From: Sipunculus nudus
Lineage: Eukaryota > Annelida > Sipuncula > Golfingiida > Sipunculidae
NCBI GenBank assembly: GCA_026874595.1
Contig: CM049318.1
Coordinates: 32,807,956 to 32,871,955, forward strand
Length of the DNA stretch: 64,000 nucleotides
Reading direction: 5' to 3'
Shown here: one piece after another, positions 9,032 through 17,974 of the stretch
Layout: every line of letters begins with the position of its first letter
How positions within the stretch are numbered: the stretch's first letter is position 1
Position numbers and translations under genes: made by a program
Notes under the pieces: model-generated
The model's database searches: none
Told to the model about the DNA's origin: nothing
Seen by the model: the letters and a program-made list of their open reading frames with translations, nothing else

Positions 9032-11267
9032 ATTAAAATATTATAATTGAGAATTATAACAAAAATTGTTAATAATTGTAATAAAAAATATAGAACTTTA
9101 CCATTTATCCAGTTCCAGTACATTGGTTTGCTTCTGCCATCGGTCCATGCAAAAGCCAGATCTGTCTGGTTGATTAGATCACGTGCTGCATTACGTAATT
9201 CTTCGTCATCAGGTCTGTATAAGTGGCCTCCTTGCTCAACGCATAAATTCCTCGCATCCTCCCAAGATGCGACGTCATCATGTAGACACAATGCTCCATT
9301 CCCTGCGTTAAAATTAAAAGCAATGTAACAGAATAAACTCAGAACATTTTTGGAGTAAATTAATATGGAAACCAGGAATCCACTGACGATGAGAGTTTCC
9401 GGAAAATGAAAAGACCAATAATCTTCCATGTTTGTTTTACCTTTGTTCCGGTGTACTTAAGAACTGGCACTTACAGTTTTATACAGTCTCATATATTGTC
9501 CAGCAATAACATTGCTTATTCTTTACGTTTAGGTCCATTTCCTTTCTACTTTACCTCTGTTCACTGTAACGAACATATAAGCATGTACGTTACAGAAATA
9601 TATGTCTATTGCAACATGTCGATATACCTCGATATATCTGTCGATCCAGGAATATACGATTATCGATGATTCTTCCAGTAAACTATACGGTCATTAATAC
9701 TTTTCACAATAAATGAAATACCTTCATATAGTGAGCGTGCACCCTCCGCAAAACCTTAGTTAAACCCAGAGAGAAGCGCTCCTGAAGGACATTTTGCATG
9801 GTGTATTGGATACCATGCAAAACCTGTCGGAAGGCATACGTCGGTGTGACTGGCAGGACGTTGGACATGGAAAGGCGTCAGAGAACAACGGAGAGTCACC
9901 GGACATATAGAGAACCTGCCCTGCACTAGATCAAAGCGTACGCTCATTCGCTCACATCTGTACAACTCGGTATTGGAGGAAAATGCTGACCACGAAAACC
10001 ATGTTCTCCATTGGGGCATTATTGCCTCAATGGTTAGACAAATAGCAGGCAAACAGAGTACGGGAGGCTATTTATATCAGGAAAGGATCCAAAATCGTGC
10101 CCTTAATTGTAACAGGGGACAACATGATCTGCCCGAACTCTACAAATCGCTCTTTAGAGCCACAAAGCCATCTGCATGAAACATTAACGGTCCCGTAGAA
10201 TGTTGAAGTCCCCATATATGAATAGACGGAAGTGTGACAACAACAAGTAAGTGTCTGTGAATAAGAAACAATAGTATGTGAGAACTTGCACTGTTATAGT
10301 TCATGTTTGAAGAAGTAACACAATAATATAAATCAAGATTCAACGAGGGTTAATAGGATAACACGACAAACTTTAACAAACTTTATACGTCAGTTTTTTT
10401 AATTGGTATCTATAATTTTATCATGAACATCAAAACCGTCCAAGGAATGTTTCTTAAATTTATAGTAATAATTATATGTATGATGATTTTATTATGACAT
10501 CGATTTTAAATTTGTGTAACACAAATAGTAGAAAAGTCTGAATAACATATTTAAAATGTTAACTGTCAGTTACTTTAATGCATAACTTTAAATAATATAT
10601 GACTATACCTGACACCTTTTGAGAACTAGTTATATTTTTTAAATCGGCTTTTTCATAATATTCTTTCTTCTGTAGTTACGACAAAGCTGTACTTTTTTTA
10701 AATTTTAATACTGAACATCGTATGTGGATATAAAGCCTTGGAAGCTACAATCGGGTCAGTGGGATATTTGATCAATAATCGAAAACAGCTGATATGATTA
10801 TTAATGTAAAACTCTTTGACAGAGACCGATATTATTGACGGTTAGCAGGGCCGTCCGGAATCTCAGAAAACATCTTGCAAAGTTCGTTTAGCTGAACCCC
10901 GGTACTGAATAAGATCTGTCCTCTATATTTCTTACTGAAAGATTCAAAAAACGACCTTCATAGGACAACCTCACATAGCTGGTGATTAATTAGGCGTTTA
11001 TTTTGCAGAAAAGTACCTTGCTTCGAACTGGCGTGGTCCCAAGAAAGTATTTCCAGTCAATAGGCAGTCGATGTATGTCCCACTAACACCAAACTTTCCC
11101 CGAAGATACATTTTGCGGACGTGCACAGCGCGGAAACAGTTCCGCTGAATTATAAGGTAAAAACTTTCTGTTTACAGGATTGACTAACCTGAAATCTTAC
11201 ACTTGTATGAGGTCACGCAGGAGCCTATGAAAGTCAGAAAAACTGATACACACAGGAAGCTGCACAT
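1015..11267 (-). CDS. Receptor gene 1, 5' part: signal peptide, half-CTLD, WSC (3' part off the left edge)
   Basis: Exons on the minus strand in transcript order: 11267-11189 (signal peptide), 9302-9102 (half C-type lectin), 8879-8725 (WSC first half), 1162-1015 (WSC second half). All introns have GT...AG ends and the junction phases agree (1, 1, 0, 1), giving one open frame of 583 nt up to the window edge. By analogy with gene 2, a full C-type-lectin domain, stalk, membrane helix and tyrosine-rich tail should follow to the left of base 1. This is the only copy in the window with both an intact signal exon and an intact half-CTLD exon. Role inferred from domains: cell-surface recognition receptor. 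No ligand can be deduced. Confidence 0.8.
1237..1775 (+). repeat. Interspersed repeat X, forward copy (copy A)
   Basis: This stretch of about 540 bp reappears inverted at 6737-7690 and again in copy B (23125-23663 and inverted 28623-29577). It includes a cluster of AGGTCA-like half-sites around 1550-1600. Short open frames across it are not conserved between copies, so I read it as non-coding. Family not recognised. Confidence 0.75.
1847..2293 (+). pseudogene. 148-residue open frame, probable C-terminal fragment of a mobile-element-like protein (copy A)
   Basis: Uninterrupted ORF with protein-like composition: residues near 40-60 contain an F-x-A-L-Y-G block followed by R-H-T, then L-P-P-C near residue 90, then a K-I-x-R segment, and a very acidic D/E/S tail. 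I associate the L-Y-G ... R ... L-P-P-C order with the C-terminal region of long uncharacterised proteins that are frequent and repeated in invertebrate genomes, but I cannot verify this. It lies on the plus strand inside a minus-strand intron, with no upstream exon recognised. The copy at 23735-24181 differs by only three residues and is also open. Confidence 0.4.
2666..3229. mobile_element. PIF/Harbinger-like MITE (copy A)
   Basis: A 564-bp GC-rich island in AT-rich DNA. Its ends are inverted repeats (AGCCTCGGTCACAACCG at the left; the right end reads CGGTTTATGACCGAGGCT). It is flanked by the 3-bp duplication TTA (2663-2665 and 3230-3232). A TWA target duplication with short inverted ends is the PIF/Harbinger signature. 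There is no transposase, so it is non-autonomous. The interior is rich in CGTACGG/CCGTACG-type motifs. Short frames inside are artefacts of the GC content. Confidence 0.8.
3230..4530. other. AT-rich intronic DNA without recognised features
   Basis: Part of the long intron of gene 1. It has a C/G homopolymer stretch near 3306-3321 and otherwise unique-looking AT-rich sequence. Short open frames are not supported by composition or paralogs. Confidence 0.5.
4535..6435. repeat. Interspersed repeat Y, split by a hAT insertion (copy A)
   Basis: Bases 4535-4720 and 6252-6435 together correspond to a contiguous unit found in reverse complement at 18912-19300, from the segment containing GGCTCT and AACACAG to the segment ending in GGGCCCCTTT. 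The middle 1.5 kb is absent from that copy and is the hAT-like element. Unclassified, non-coding. Confidence 0.75.
4721..6251. mobile_element. Non-autonomous hAT-like element (copy A)
   Basis: 1531 bp, bounded by a perfect 8-bp target duplication GTCCCGAC (4713-4720 and 6252-6259). The ends are CAGACATGGGGTATTC and, on the opposite strand, CAGTCATGGGTCGAATAC, which fits the CAG-type inverted ends and 8-bp duplications of hAT elements. There is no transposase. Runs of (TATTCG)n-like hexamers sit just inside both ends, and GTACAG/GGTACA hexamers occupy about 5740-5910. The segments about 5290-5460 and 5650-5920 are an imperfect internal duplication. An empty site is preserved in the repeat Y copy at 18912-19300. 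Confidence 0.85.
6737..7690 (-). repeat. Interspersed repeat X, inverted copy, interrupted by a SINE (copy A)
   Basis: Reverse complement of 1237-1775 in two pieces (6737-6881 and 7276-7690), separated by the SINE. With the forward copy it forms inverted arms about 5 kb apart in the same intron. Confidence 0.75.
6882..7275 (+). mobile_element. tRNA-derived SINE with target-site duplication (copy A)
   Basis: The head resembles a tRNA gene, with an A box (TGGCTCAGGGGTAGAGCG near 6893) and B box (GTGGGTTCAAAT near 6932). About 300 bp of non-tRNA body follows, containing 'gaggtttttcacggtcgg'. It is flanked by a direct repeat of about 17 bp (6864-6881 and 7276-7292, one mismatch) and lies inside repeat X. 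Related copies are at 28768-29161, 37160-37537 and 58165-58446. It is not a functional tRNA gene: no acceptor stem closes. Confidence 0.85.
7691..8562. other. Intronic DNA of gene 1 without recognised features
   Basis: AT-rich sequence duplicated at 29578-30450. No domain, RNA or repeat family was recognised; frames are short and unsupported. Confidence 0.5.
8563..8646. repeat. (TA)n microsatellite
   Basis: Two TA runs separated by a few bases, immediately downstream of WSC exon 1 in transcript sense. Copy B equivalent: 30451-30539. Confidence 0.95.
8725..8879 (-). CDS. Gene 1 WSC exon 1 (first half of WSC domain)
   Basis: 155-nt exon, acceptor AG at 8881-8880, donor GTAAG at 8724, phase 1 in and phase 0 out. 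It encodes the start of a WSC domain: Y-Q-G-C-Y-P, then spaced cysteines ending in a D-C-K-D-H-C motif and an aromatic F-Y-S-L. This matches the canonical 'GCY ... C...C...gy.y' order. It differs from gene 2 by Thr/Ala and Ala/Glu substitutions. Confidence 0.85.
8959..9031. repeat. (TA)n microsatellite in the 222-bp intron
   Basis: A nearly pure TA run fills much of the intron between the half-CTLD and WSC exons. The matching run in copy B is 30853-30922. Confidence 0.95.
9102..9302 (-). CDS. Gene 1 half-CTLD exon
   Basis: 201-nt symmetrical phase 1-1 exon (acceptor AG 9304-9303, donor GT 9101-9100). It encodes only the N-terminal half of a C-type-lectin-like domain: L-C-L start, W-E-D-A-R-N-L-C, G-G-H-L, D-D-E-E-L, and the core W-T-D-G-R...Y-W-N-W. 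The C-terminal half, with the G-x-W-x-D-x-x-C and final Cys, is missing. Only 222 bp of mostly TA repeat separate it from the WSC exon, so no second-half exon can hide there. The equivalent exon of gene 3 has the same length and stops at the same point, so the half-domain is a family feature and not an annotation gap. Confidence 0.85.
9303..11188 (-). other. Intron 1 of gene 1
   Basis: Separates signal peptide and half-CTLD exons. It includes 9290-9470, the segment deleted in copy B. A frame of about 98 residues at 9756-10052 (minus) has no recognisable domain and is probably chance. Confidence 0.6.
11189..11267 (-). CDS. Gene 1 signal-peptide exon
   Basis: Starts with ATG at 11267-11265 and ends at donor GTTAGT (11188). 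It encodes 26 codons plus one base: M-C-S-F-L-C-V-S-V-F-L-T-F-I-G followed by S-C, a short hydrophobic N terminus with small residues at the expected cleavage zone. Start, 79-nt length, donor and phase 1 are all conserved at 32902-32980 and, in a much more diverged copy, at 44553-44631. That conservation is why I chose this start. Exit phase 1 fits the half-CTLD exon. Confidence 0.75.
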
Positions 11268-12020
11268 GTTGTCCCCATTAGAAGCATTCAACTGATGGCT
11301 GCCCTTTGTGCTGGTGTTAAATACACATAGGTATCCCGATAAATGCACCAGGAAGTTTTACAAGAACACTGATATTGTTGTAGTTTGTATTCATCATATG
11401 AACAAAGGCTTTGTTTACACAGGGCGCCACGAGCATTAAATATGCCACACATTAGCATAACAATACACCACCCAGTTAATATCATTCAAACCAATCCGAA
11501 AAACATTAGCCTGGAAAGCTAAAAAAGGATATGAGATACTGGATCAAAATATAATATACAATGCTATCCTAAAGATAGAGTTTCGGGATTAAGCTGCAGG
11601 TAATCCAGACCTAAAACTGAGTACGCAGTTTTTATCGCAATATGAATTTTAGGTAGTTGCCGCTATTTTATGTATGTTCGTTTTGTTAAAACTTTATTTT
11701 TTTTTCATCTGACAAAGCAGACACTTTATTGTCTTATTTCTGTCCACGTTAATTCTTCGGAAATATCCTTTATTTATCATGGCGGACTAAATATGCATCC
11801 TGGTACTTAGCAAAAGAAAACCAAGTATTTTTTATACAATTATGGGTAAGTTGAAATAATTTTTGTGATATCTTCAACCGTTCCAAACATATTATACATT
11901 CAAGGGACAATTTTATACAAAATATTAGCTGCGTGTTGTCAACAAGATTTATAAACTCAAGGAAAACCAAAACAAACACAAAACAAAACCATCCAGTAGC
12001 ACAGACATGGTGTTATGTAC
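11268..12020 (-). promoter_or_regulatory. 5' flank / probable promoter region of gene 1
   Basis: Upstream of the signal exon and homologous to both 32981-33771 and 44632-45263, so this flank is shared by all three signal-exon copies. No TATA box is called. A 65-codon ORF at 11288-11485 is not kept open in the diverged copy, so I treat it as 5' UTR or flank. Confidence 0.4.
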
Positions 12021-14149
12021 CATATCAGTCTAAGTTTAGGGATATGTTTCCATAAAACTAAAAAGATGCATTCACACATGGAATAAATGCATGGATCCAT
12101 GTTTCGGATGCCCTGAGGGACAAATTAAGAAGGTCCATAGGACTGATGTAGTAGTAGTACTGGTAATAATAAAATTGGTTTTATTTATTCTTGCCAGATT
12201 CTCCTTGGTGTTTCGCACCTTAAAAAGATGCTTTTTTTAAAAAAAGATATACTATTATTTCATTTAATATATCACCTTCCTGTTTATTCGGTCAACATCC
12301 CTTTGTTTTAGGCGGTGACTGCCCCCAGCTAGTCACTGATTTTTGACGGACGTATGCACATTTGGCTTACTATCATTCGACTTGCTACCTCCAGATTTTA
12401 GTCTGTTTATTTTTCTTTACTGTAGTCGCGCCGCTTTCCTGGATTCCAGGATAACAAATCTATACGACACTTAAGTAACCGGTCCTGAACTGCAGACACG
12501 TTTCTTTGACGTAGTTTCAGGAAAAAAAATATATGAAGTAACTCATAATAGATAATCAATACTAACCTTTCCCCGGTACCTATCCCCCGTCCCTGATGTG
12601 TACCCACCTTGCTGTTGAAAACTTCGGACCGGGTTAAGGACCGGATCAGATGTCATTTTGTAGACTGGTTTTTCTGCAGGGTTAATTTTAGTGGGCAACA
12701 AGAGGACAGATCATGGGAATATTAATGATCTAAATAATAAAACAAGGCATCTTTAAAAAAATAATAGTGGATTACTTTTGATTTTCAACTTTAAGGAATG
12801 TTAAGACTCTTGGTCATTTCAGACACAGGGCCAGCCTAGGATAATGATTCAGTGTAGGATAATTTTCGCTGATAAAGATCTGATCCTACACAAGGCTAGG
12901 GGCATAGTATAATCATAGAATTTCATAAATAAAGAAAATCATTTATTAAGATATTATAAGTTATTGATAATATGTTATGAAATAAATAAATAATTACCAA
13001 AAAACACATAAATAAAATATTTAGAATAACATGCGTATGTTTTTTTTTGTCGCTGAGTTTTTTTTAAACGCATGCCATGCAATATTTTCAGGATCGAATG
13101 AGACACATTTGATATTATCTAGATAAACTGTGGGTTAAAATTTCATTTTCCTTTAAGATCTAAACTTAACCTGAAATGCGAGCCACTGTGGAATAAAAAA
13201 ATAATATGAAAATGTTAAAATATGAGACAAACAAAACTTTCCGTTTATGTTTATACCGGCACATAAATACTAAAATAGGCCTACCAGCTTTTTATCGATT
13301 CTTGATGCCACAGTTGTTCATGAAATCTAAAGTTTACAGTTTATTTCTTAAAAATCAGTTTTTGTTACATAACGTTTAACCCGTCGTTGGAAAAAATAAG
13401 GATATAGTGTCTGTTTTCGAACGAAATCATGAGTAGTTCTAACGATTAATATCCAGACCGGTTGATCGGCGAAATTCACAGCCCGGCATCTCTCAGGCTT
13501 CTGAAGGCTTCTGGGATTGCTAGATGAGCTGCACTGTCTATTCATATTAACATGTTACACCTTCTCATATATACACACATGGAAGGGCGGCACACCTTCT
13601 TATATGTTTATACACTGGTAGGTTTCAGAAGCGGGTGCACATGGAGTTACAATTAGATAAGGAGTCCACCTTAGGCATTGTGCAGTTCCAGGTCAACTGA
13701 GTCACCTACAGAGCCAGCTGTAGCAACACTGTCTGTTACAAGATCAAAGGTAATCAAGCCCTTGCTTCACTCCCAGCCATATTATATGATATGTGATACA
13801 TTACACAAGTAGAGGGCTACTGTCCACATACAACATCAGGCCAGGTAACTTTATATTAAGTTATGACCAGCTCCAATTGCAAGGACTATAAGTCTAGATT
13901 TCAGGTTAAGTATGCATCATCTATGTTGTATAACGAATTGACGTTATACCTAGAAAAGTCACATTTGCATAGTGTTGTTAAAACTGTTAGTCAGTGTAAG
14001 GGGTTAAGAGGAATAAATTAATTTTTTTTCAAAATTTTCTTTTCATATTACTATTTTTACGACACCTGAAAACATTTTAGACAAAAAATACCAATTTCTT
14101 CATATGATAGTTTTTTTAAAGTATAATTTTATATTCATGTTTTACTGAA
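12021..14149. other. Intergenic region unique to copy A side
   Basis: Begins exactly at the duplication breakpoint and has no counterpart after 33771. AT-rich, no convincing coding sequence. Around 12830-12900 there is a weak inverted pairing (AGTGTAGGAT ... ATCCTACAC). Confidence 0.5.
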
Positions 14150-14330
14150 CTGCCAGATCATCAACCCGCAGCCCGCCCCGCCCAACTGAGACTTCATTTC
14201 GGCCCGCCCCGCCCCGTACTTTCTTAGAGGTAGCCCGCCCCGCCCGGCAAAGATTCCTATGCGGGGGGCCCGCGGTGGACCCCGGGCACCCGCGGGCTGC
14301 GGGTCAAAACCCATCCCACGCAGGGCCTTA
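14150..14330. repeat. GC-rich CCCGCCCCGCCC-type repeat
   Basis: Strong compositional island of repeated 'gcccgccccg' words in AT-rich surroundings. A related island lies at 43630-43790. Probably the end of an interspersed element; family unknown. The overlapping 115-codon frame is compositional. Confidence 0.6.
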
Positions 14331-14839
14331 CTATCTACTAGTTTCATTTTGTATAATTTCTCTCTAAATGGGATTATCCGGTGGAGGAACTTGAAATGAA
14401 AATCCTTGGATTTTGTAGAATAGTGGTATCTGTTGGGGTGACTAATATATAAACTGAATTGTTCATTAGATATATCATACATATTTTGCCAATATGAAAG
14501 AGCAGTTGGTTCTTGATATTTTATTGTTATCAGTGTGCTATAAAGAGTTTATAAACTTATTTTAAAAAATTAATGTTTAAATAATATTCCAGATGTTACC
14601 ATTTTCTCGCTTTTCATCTGACGATGCTATTCCGTCCCGGAAGAATACTATCCAAGAATACATAATACCATCAATCGCAGTATAGGAAAGGGGAGGCAGG
14701 CTTGTTTTAAATATATGGAATTTATTACAAAAAGATAAGTGTAATTATATGTCACCAGATGGCATTGTGCGTAGATAATTGCATGCTGAAGTTAAATCCA
14801 ATAGCTCCCGCATCATATTTCTTACAGTAACATCAAAAT

Positions 14840-15031
14840 CTTTTATTTTAATATTTGAAACTCTTTACATTGAGATTAGTACATTTATGTATCAGCAGAT
14901 GGCAGTATAATATGCATGTAGAAATAAATACTTCACATTTGCAAACATATTTTCTTCAGTCACATGCTTATGTGTTAAAATTGTTCAACTCAATAATGTC
15001 ATATGTTCTTCGAGCACGGCGCATGTGGATC
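14840..15031 (-). other. 3' UTR candidate of gene 2
   Basis: Downstream of the TGA. A minus-strand AATAAA is present at 14847-14842, about 185 bp after the stop, and the flank is recognisably homologous to 51190-51480 behind the gene 3 tail. The poly(A) site is not proven. Confidence 0.4.
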
Positions 15032-15716
15032 TCATAACATTTTACTGCTCTTTACAGTGACTTCCTCGTATGTTTCGGCAGCGTCTGTGTCCTTGCCGGC
15101 TGTTTCGTAGATTTGATTTTGCACCAATTCCATTTCATAGTTTTCAGGACTGGCGGATTCATAAACATCATTAGTAATCAGGACGTCGCGCCCCGCGGGC
15201 CTATCGAGGTCACTAGGTGCAAATCCTCTCGGTTGTAAGGCGTCATTATGGGAGGTCAGGCTGTGTCTAGTAAAATCATCATCCTTGGATTGATATAAAC
15301 AATTATCTACTATTTTATTCTTATCTTCGTCTACACTTTCCCTTGAATTCCGGTTTCTGTTTTTCTTGGAACGGTCCGGCTGCGCGTAGAGCTGGCTGCG
15401 TTCACTGTTTGTGTTCCCTTTATCTGACACATCCTCGTACAAACTAAAACTTCCTGGACCAGGTTTTGGTACATTATGTCCCGTAGCGTTTTGATACAAA
15501 TCTTCCTGATGACATGTTGGGCCAACTGGAACAGCAGCTTCATACACACTGTCAGTGGCATTACTCTGACCTGTCGAGGCAGCGTTCCCTCTTACATGAC
15601 CTTCACCTTCAAATATTTGGTCGACATTATCGTACTCTGACAGGGCGATTACATCAGGAGCTCTGTCCCTGTGCAGCCCCGCGTATTTTTCTTTGTAAGA
15701 ATGACACTTCTTTCTC
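15032..15716 (-). CDS. Gene 2 cytoplasmic tail exon with ITIM-like motifs
   Basis: 685-nt last exon (acceptor AG 15718-15717, stop TGA 15034-15032) encoding about 227 residues. It opens with a basic juxtamembrane R-R-K-K-C. It has 12 tyrosines, mostly in acidic or Asn contexts. S-E-Y-D-N-V (15640-15623) and S-L-Y-E-D-V (15445-15428) match the ITIM consensus (S/I/V/L)xYxx(I/V/L). YDN and YQN also fit the YxN docking pattern for Grb2-type SH2 domains. The end carries VYES, NYEM, IYET and TYEEV. There is no catalytic domain. Such tails usually recruit SH2 phosphatases or adaptors; which one is unknown here. Confidence 0.85.
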
Positions 15717-17913
15717 CTGTTTTAATACATTACATTGACACTTACACGTTTCAATGCATCAGCATGAATATTATTTATGGTGCCGGCAAACTAGATCCAA
15801 ATTTAACAAGTATTTATATTTATTCAAATAAATGGCAATACACAACTATTTATAACAATTAAGCATAAGTTTGAAACCACGTTTTTTGTGAGTAGGCCGT
15901 TAGGGCAAAAAGAAAGAGGCGTTCATAGTATATTTTTGATAAAATACCAACATTCAATATTACTTATACAAATATTTCTCTATATCGATCTCAAAATCCT
16001 GAAAACATTTTGTCTAATAATTCATGTTTGACTGTAACAAAATTCTAAATATCTTGCCATGTGAAAGTGAAAATGCCTTCAATTATATTGATCCCAAAAA
16101 CAATAACGTTGCTATGACATGCTTTGTTTTTGCTATTAATTTGGTTATTAGAATATCTCAATGGTTAAAACGTCTGACAATTGCGACCTACACAATAACA
16201 CATCAGCAAGGATTCTTAACTAAGGAGTACTATATATAAGCGGTTATCCTACCAACAACCAACTTTGCTCATTGCAAAACCTACCTGATATATATCAAAA
16301 GTGCAATGCCGATTCCTGCGACGAGAACGAGGCCGACTACTCCGAGAGAAAGAATTGTTTTTAGTGGGGGATCATCAGCCGGTCGTATACTGGGTGTAAT
16401 ACGGTTAACTGGTAACGCTTCATAGGTAACAGAAACGGATATAATATTTTTATTTTAAATATTCATCATAGGTGTAGACATTAATCATTTAACATTCTCG
16501 TAAATCATAAACATTTAGAATTTAATATGAAGGTACAGATGTATATCATAAACATTTATCATTCAACATTCAGGTACATCATACACATTTATCCTTTAAA
16601 ATACAAGCATATAATAACAGGGGTATTGCAACAGGTCCCTGGAATATAAAAAACAACGAACAACAGTCGTGGCCCCCATGCTGTACGTTGATTTAATTGA
16701 ACCTTCTAGGAAGACGGCACGTAAACATGGAGTAACATCATTATCCTACATGACGTTACGACTCGCACTCTAAATATGGCCATATCGTCACCTGTCTGTG
16801 TAAACAAATAGACCCCCTCCCCCCCCCCCCCCTTTAAAACACTAGAGCGCATTCCGGGGTTAATTATACATAGATCACCCAAACCTGAAAAAAAACTCCG
16901 TTGAGAACTTTTGAGTTATCGTGCTAACAGTTACACGGACAAAAAGCCGTTGTCAAAAACATTACCCCCAACGCTAGGCTTAGCGGAGGTGATTATACAA
17001 ATGTTTCATTAGGCGACCATGAATATTACCTTGATGCGAACCATTTGTTGTAAGCGTAATTGTAGTGCCGTCAACTGTTTGAACGTAGTTTGAGGTTAGC
17101 TTTGCAGGGAGTGTTGTTATGACACTCAGCCCTTTAAAAATTGCAATTTATTGAACATATATGTAAAGCAGATGAAAATAAAAGCGGTCAAGAAAGGTAT
17201 TAACATGTATACTGTGAATAATTTATAATTTTAAGAACATGTACGCCCCTTAAAATACCAAATATATGTCCCCTGGTCAAAAATGATGTGTTTTTCTTTC
17301 CTTTGAGTGTAAAAAGACAACCATGTTACAATAAACTTTGTATTACCAAGGGCTACACAAGCCTACGATATCGATCGTTTTAGAATAATCCTCAAATTCC
17401 TATTAAAAAGTGGTGGTGGAACAGACTCTACAATTGAAACAGATATTTATGACAGGGGAAACAAATGAGGAGTGTTATTTACGAATGAGGCAAACTCATT
17501 GATTTCGAGTAGCAAATTCGCAAATTACATAACCTGCTGACCTTTTGTGGCCTTGACCTCTTCTCTTTCCGTTGAACTCCAGTCTTTGGTGTTCGTTGTA
17601 GTGAGTGGGTTGGAGAACATTAAAGCTGTAAAATGTTGTGTATACTGAAATAGGGTCAGACAAGATGGATATAAAACAAATATTACTTGTCACAATCACA
17701 TGTGCTCAGGCAGTTCCCAAGCAGAGACTGTTATGTAAGTAGCACGAGGATACCAGACAGCAAAAAAAAAAAAATCAGTCTGGAATTATCGGGATTTTTA
17801 TTTTCAATGGCTCATATCGGTGCTCTTAACTTAGGATTTGGCCACAAGCCACTATTAATTCTGACAACATACACATTATAGATATAAGTAAATTACAGAA
17901 CGAGGCCCAAATA

Positions 17914-17974
<61 letters not shown>

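Larger units (their letters stand above)
1..12020. repeat. Segmental duplication, copy A (may extend beyond the left edge)
   Basis: Bases 8-12020 match 21901-33771 almost base for base in the same orientation, with an offset of about 21.89 kb. In the first kilobase I count only about three differences (one 8-bp indel, two substitutions). Homology stops at 12020, just after a shared run ending 'gttatgtac'; beyond that the copies are unrelated. The left breakpoint is outside the window. The block holds the 5' half of receptor gene 1 and its intronic transposons. Copy A keeps 181 bp that copy B lacks (9290-9470) and lacks about 40 bp that B has near 33340-33380. Confidence 0.97.

Noticed and set aside
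9102-9429. 156-codon minus-strand ORF suggesting an alternative start in front of the half-CTLD
   Set aside because: The upstream part reads intron sequence before a good acceptor (9304-9303), and the downstream part reads into TA repeat after a donor. The exon boundaries are supported by gene 3.
9756-10052. 98-codon minus-strand ORF in intron 1 (also 31466-31762)
   Set aside because: No recognisable domain, no counterpart in gene 3, and overlapped by another frame on the opposite strand.
11288-11485. 65-codon minus-strand ORF with a hydrophobic, signal-like start upstream of the signal exon
   Set aside because: The frame is broken in the diverged copy upstream of 44631, whereas the downstream ATG, frame and donor at 11189-11267 are conserved in all three copies. 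Treated as 5' UTR or flank.
14135-14482. 115-codon minus-strand ORF over the GC island
   Set aside because: Composition-driven Pro/Arg/Gly frame with no domain or paralog support.
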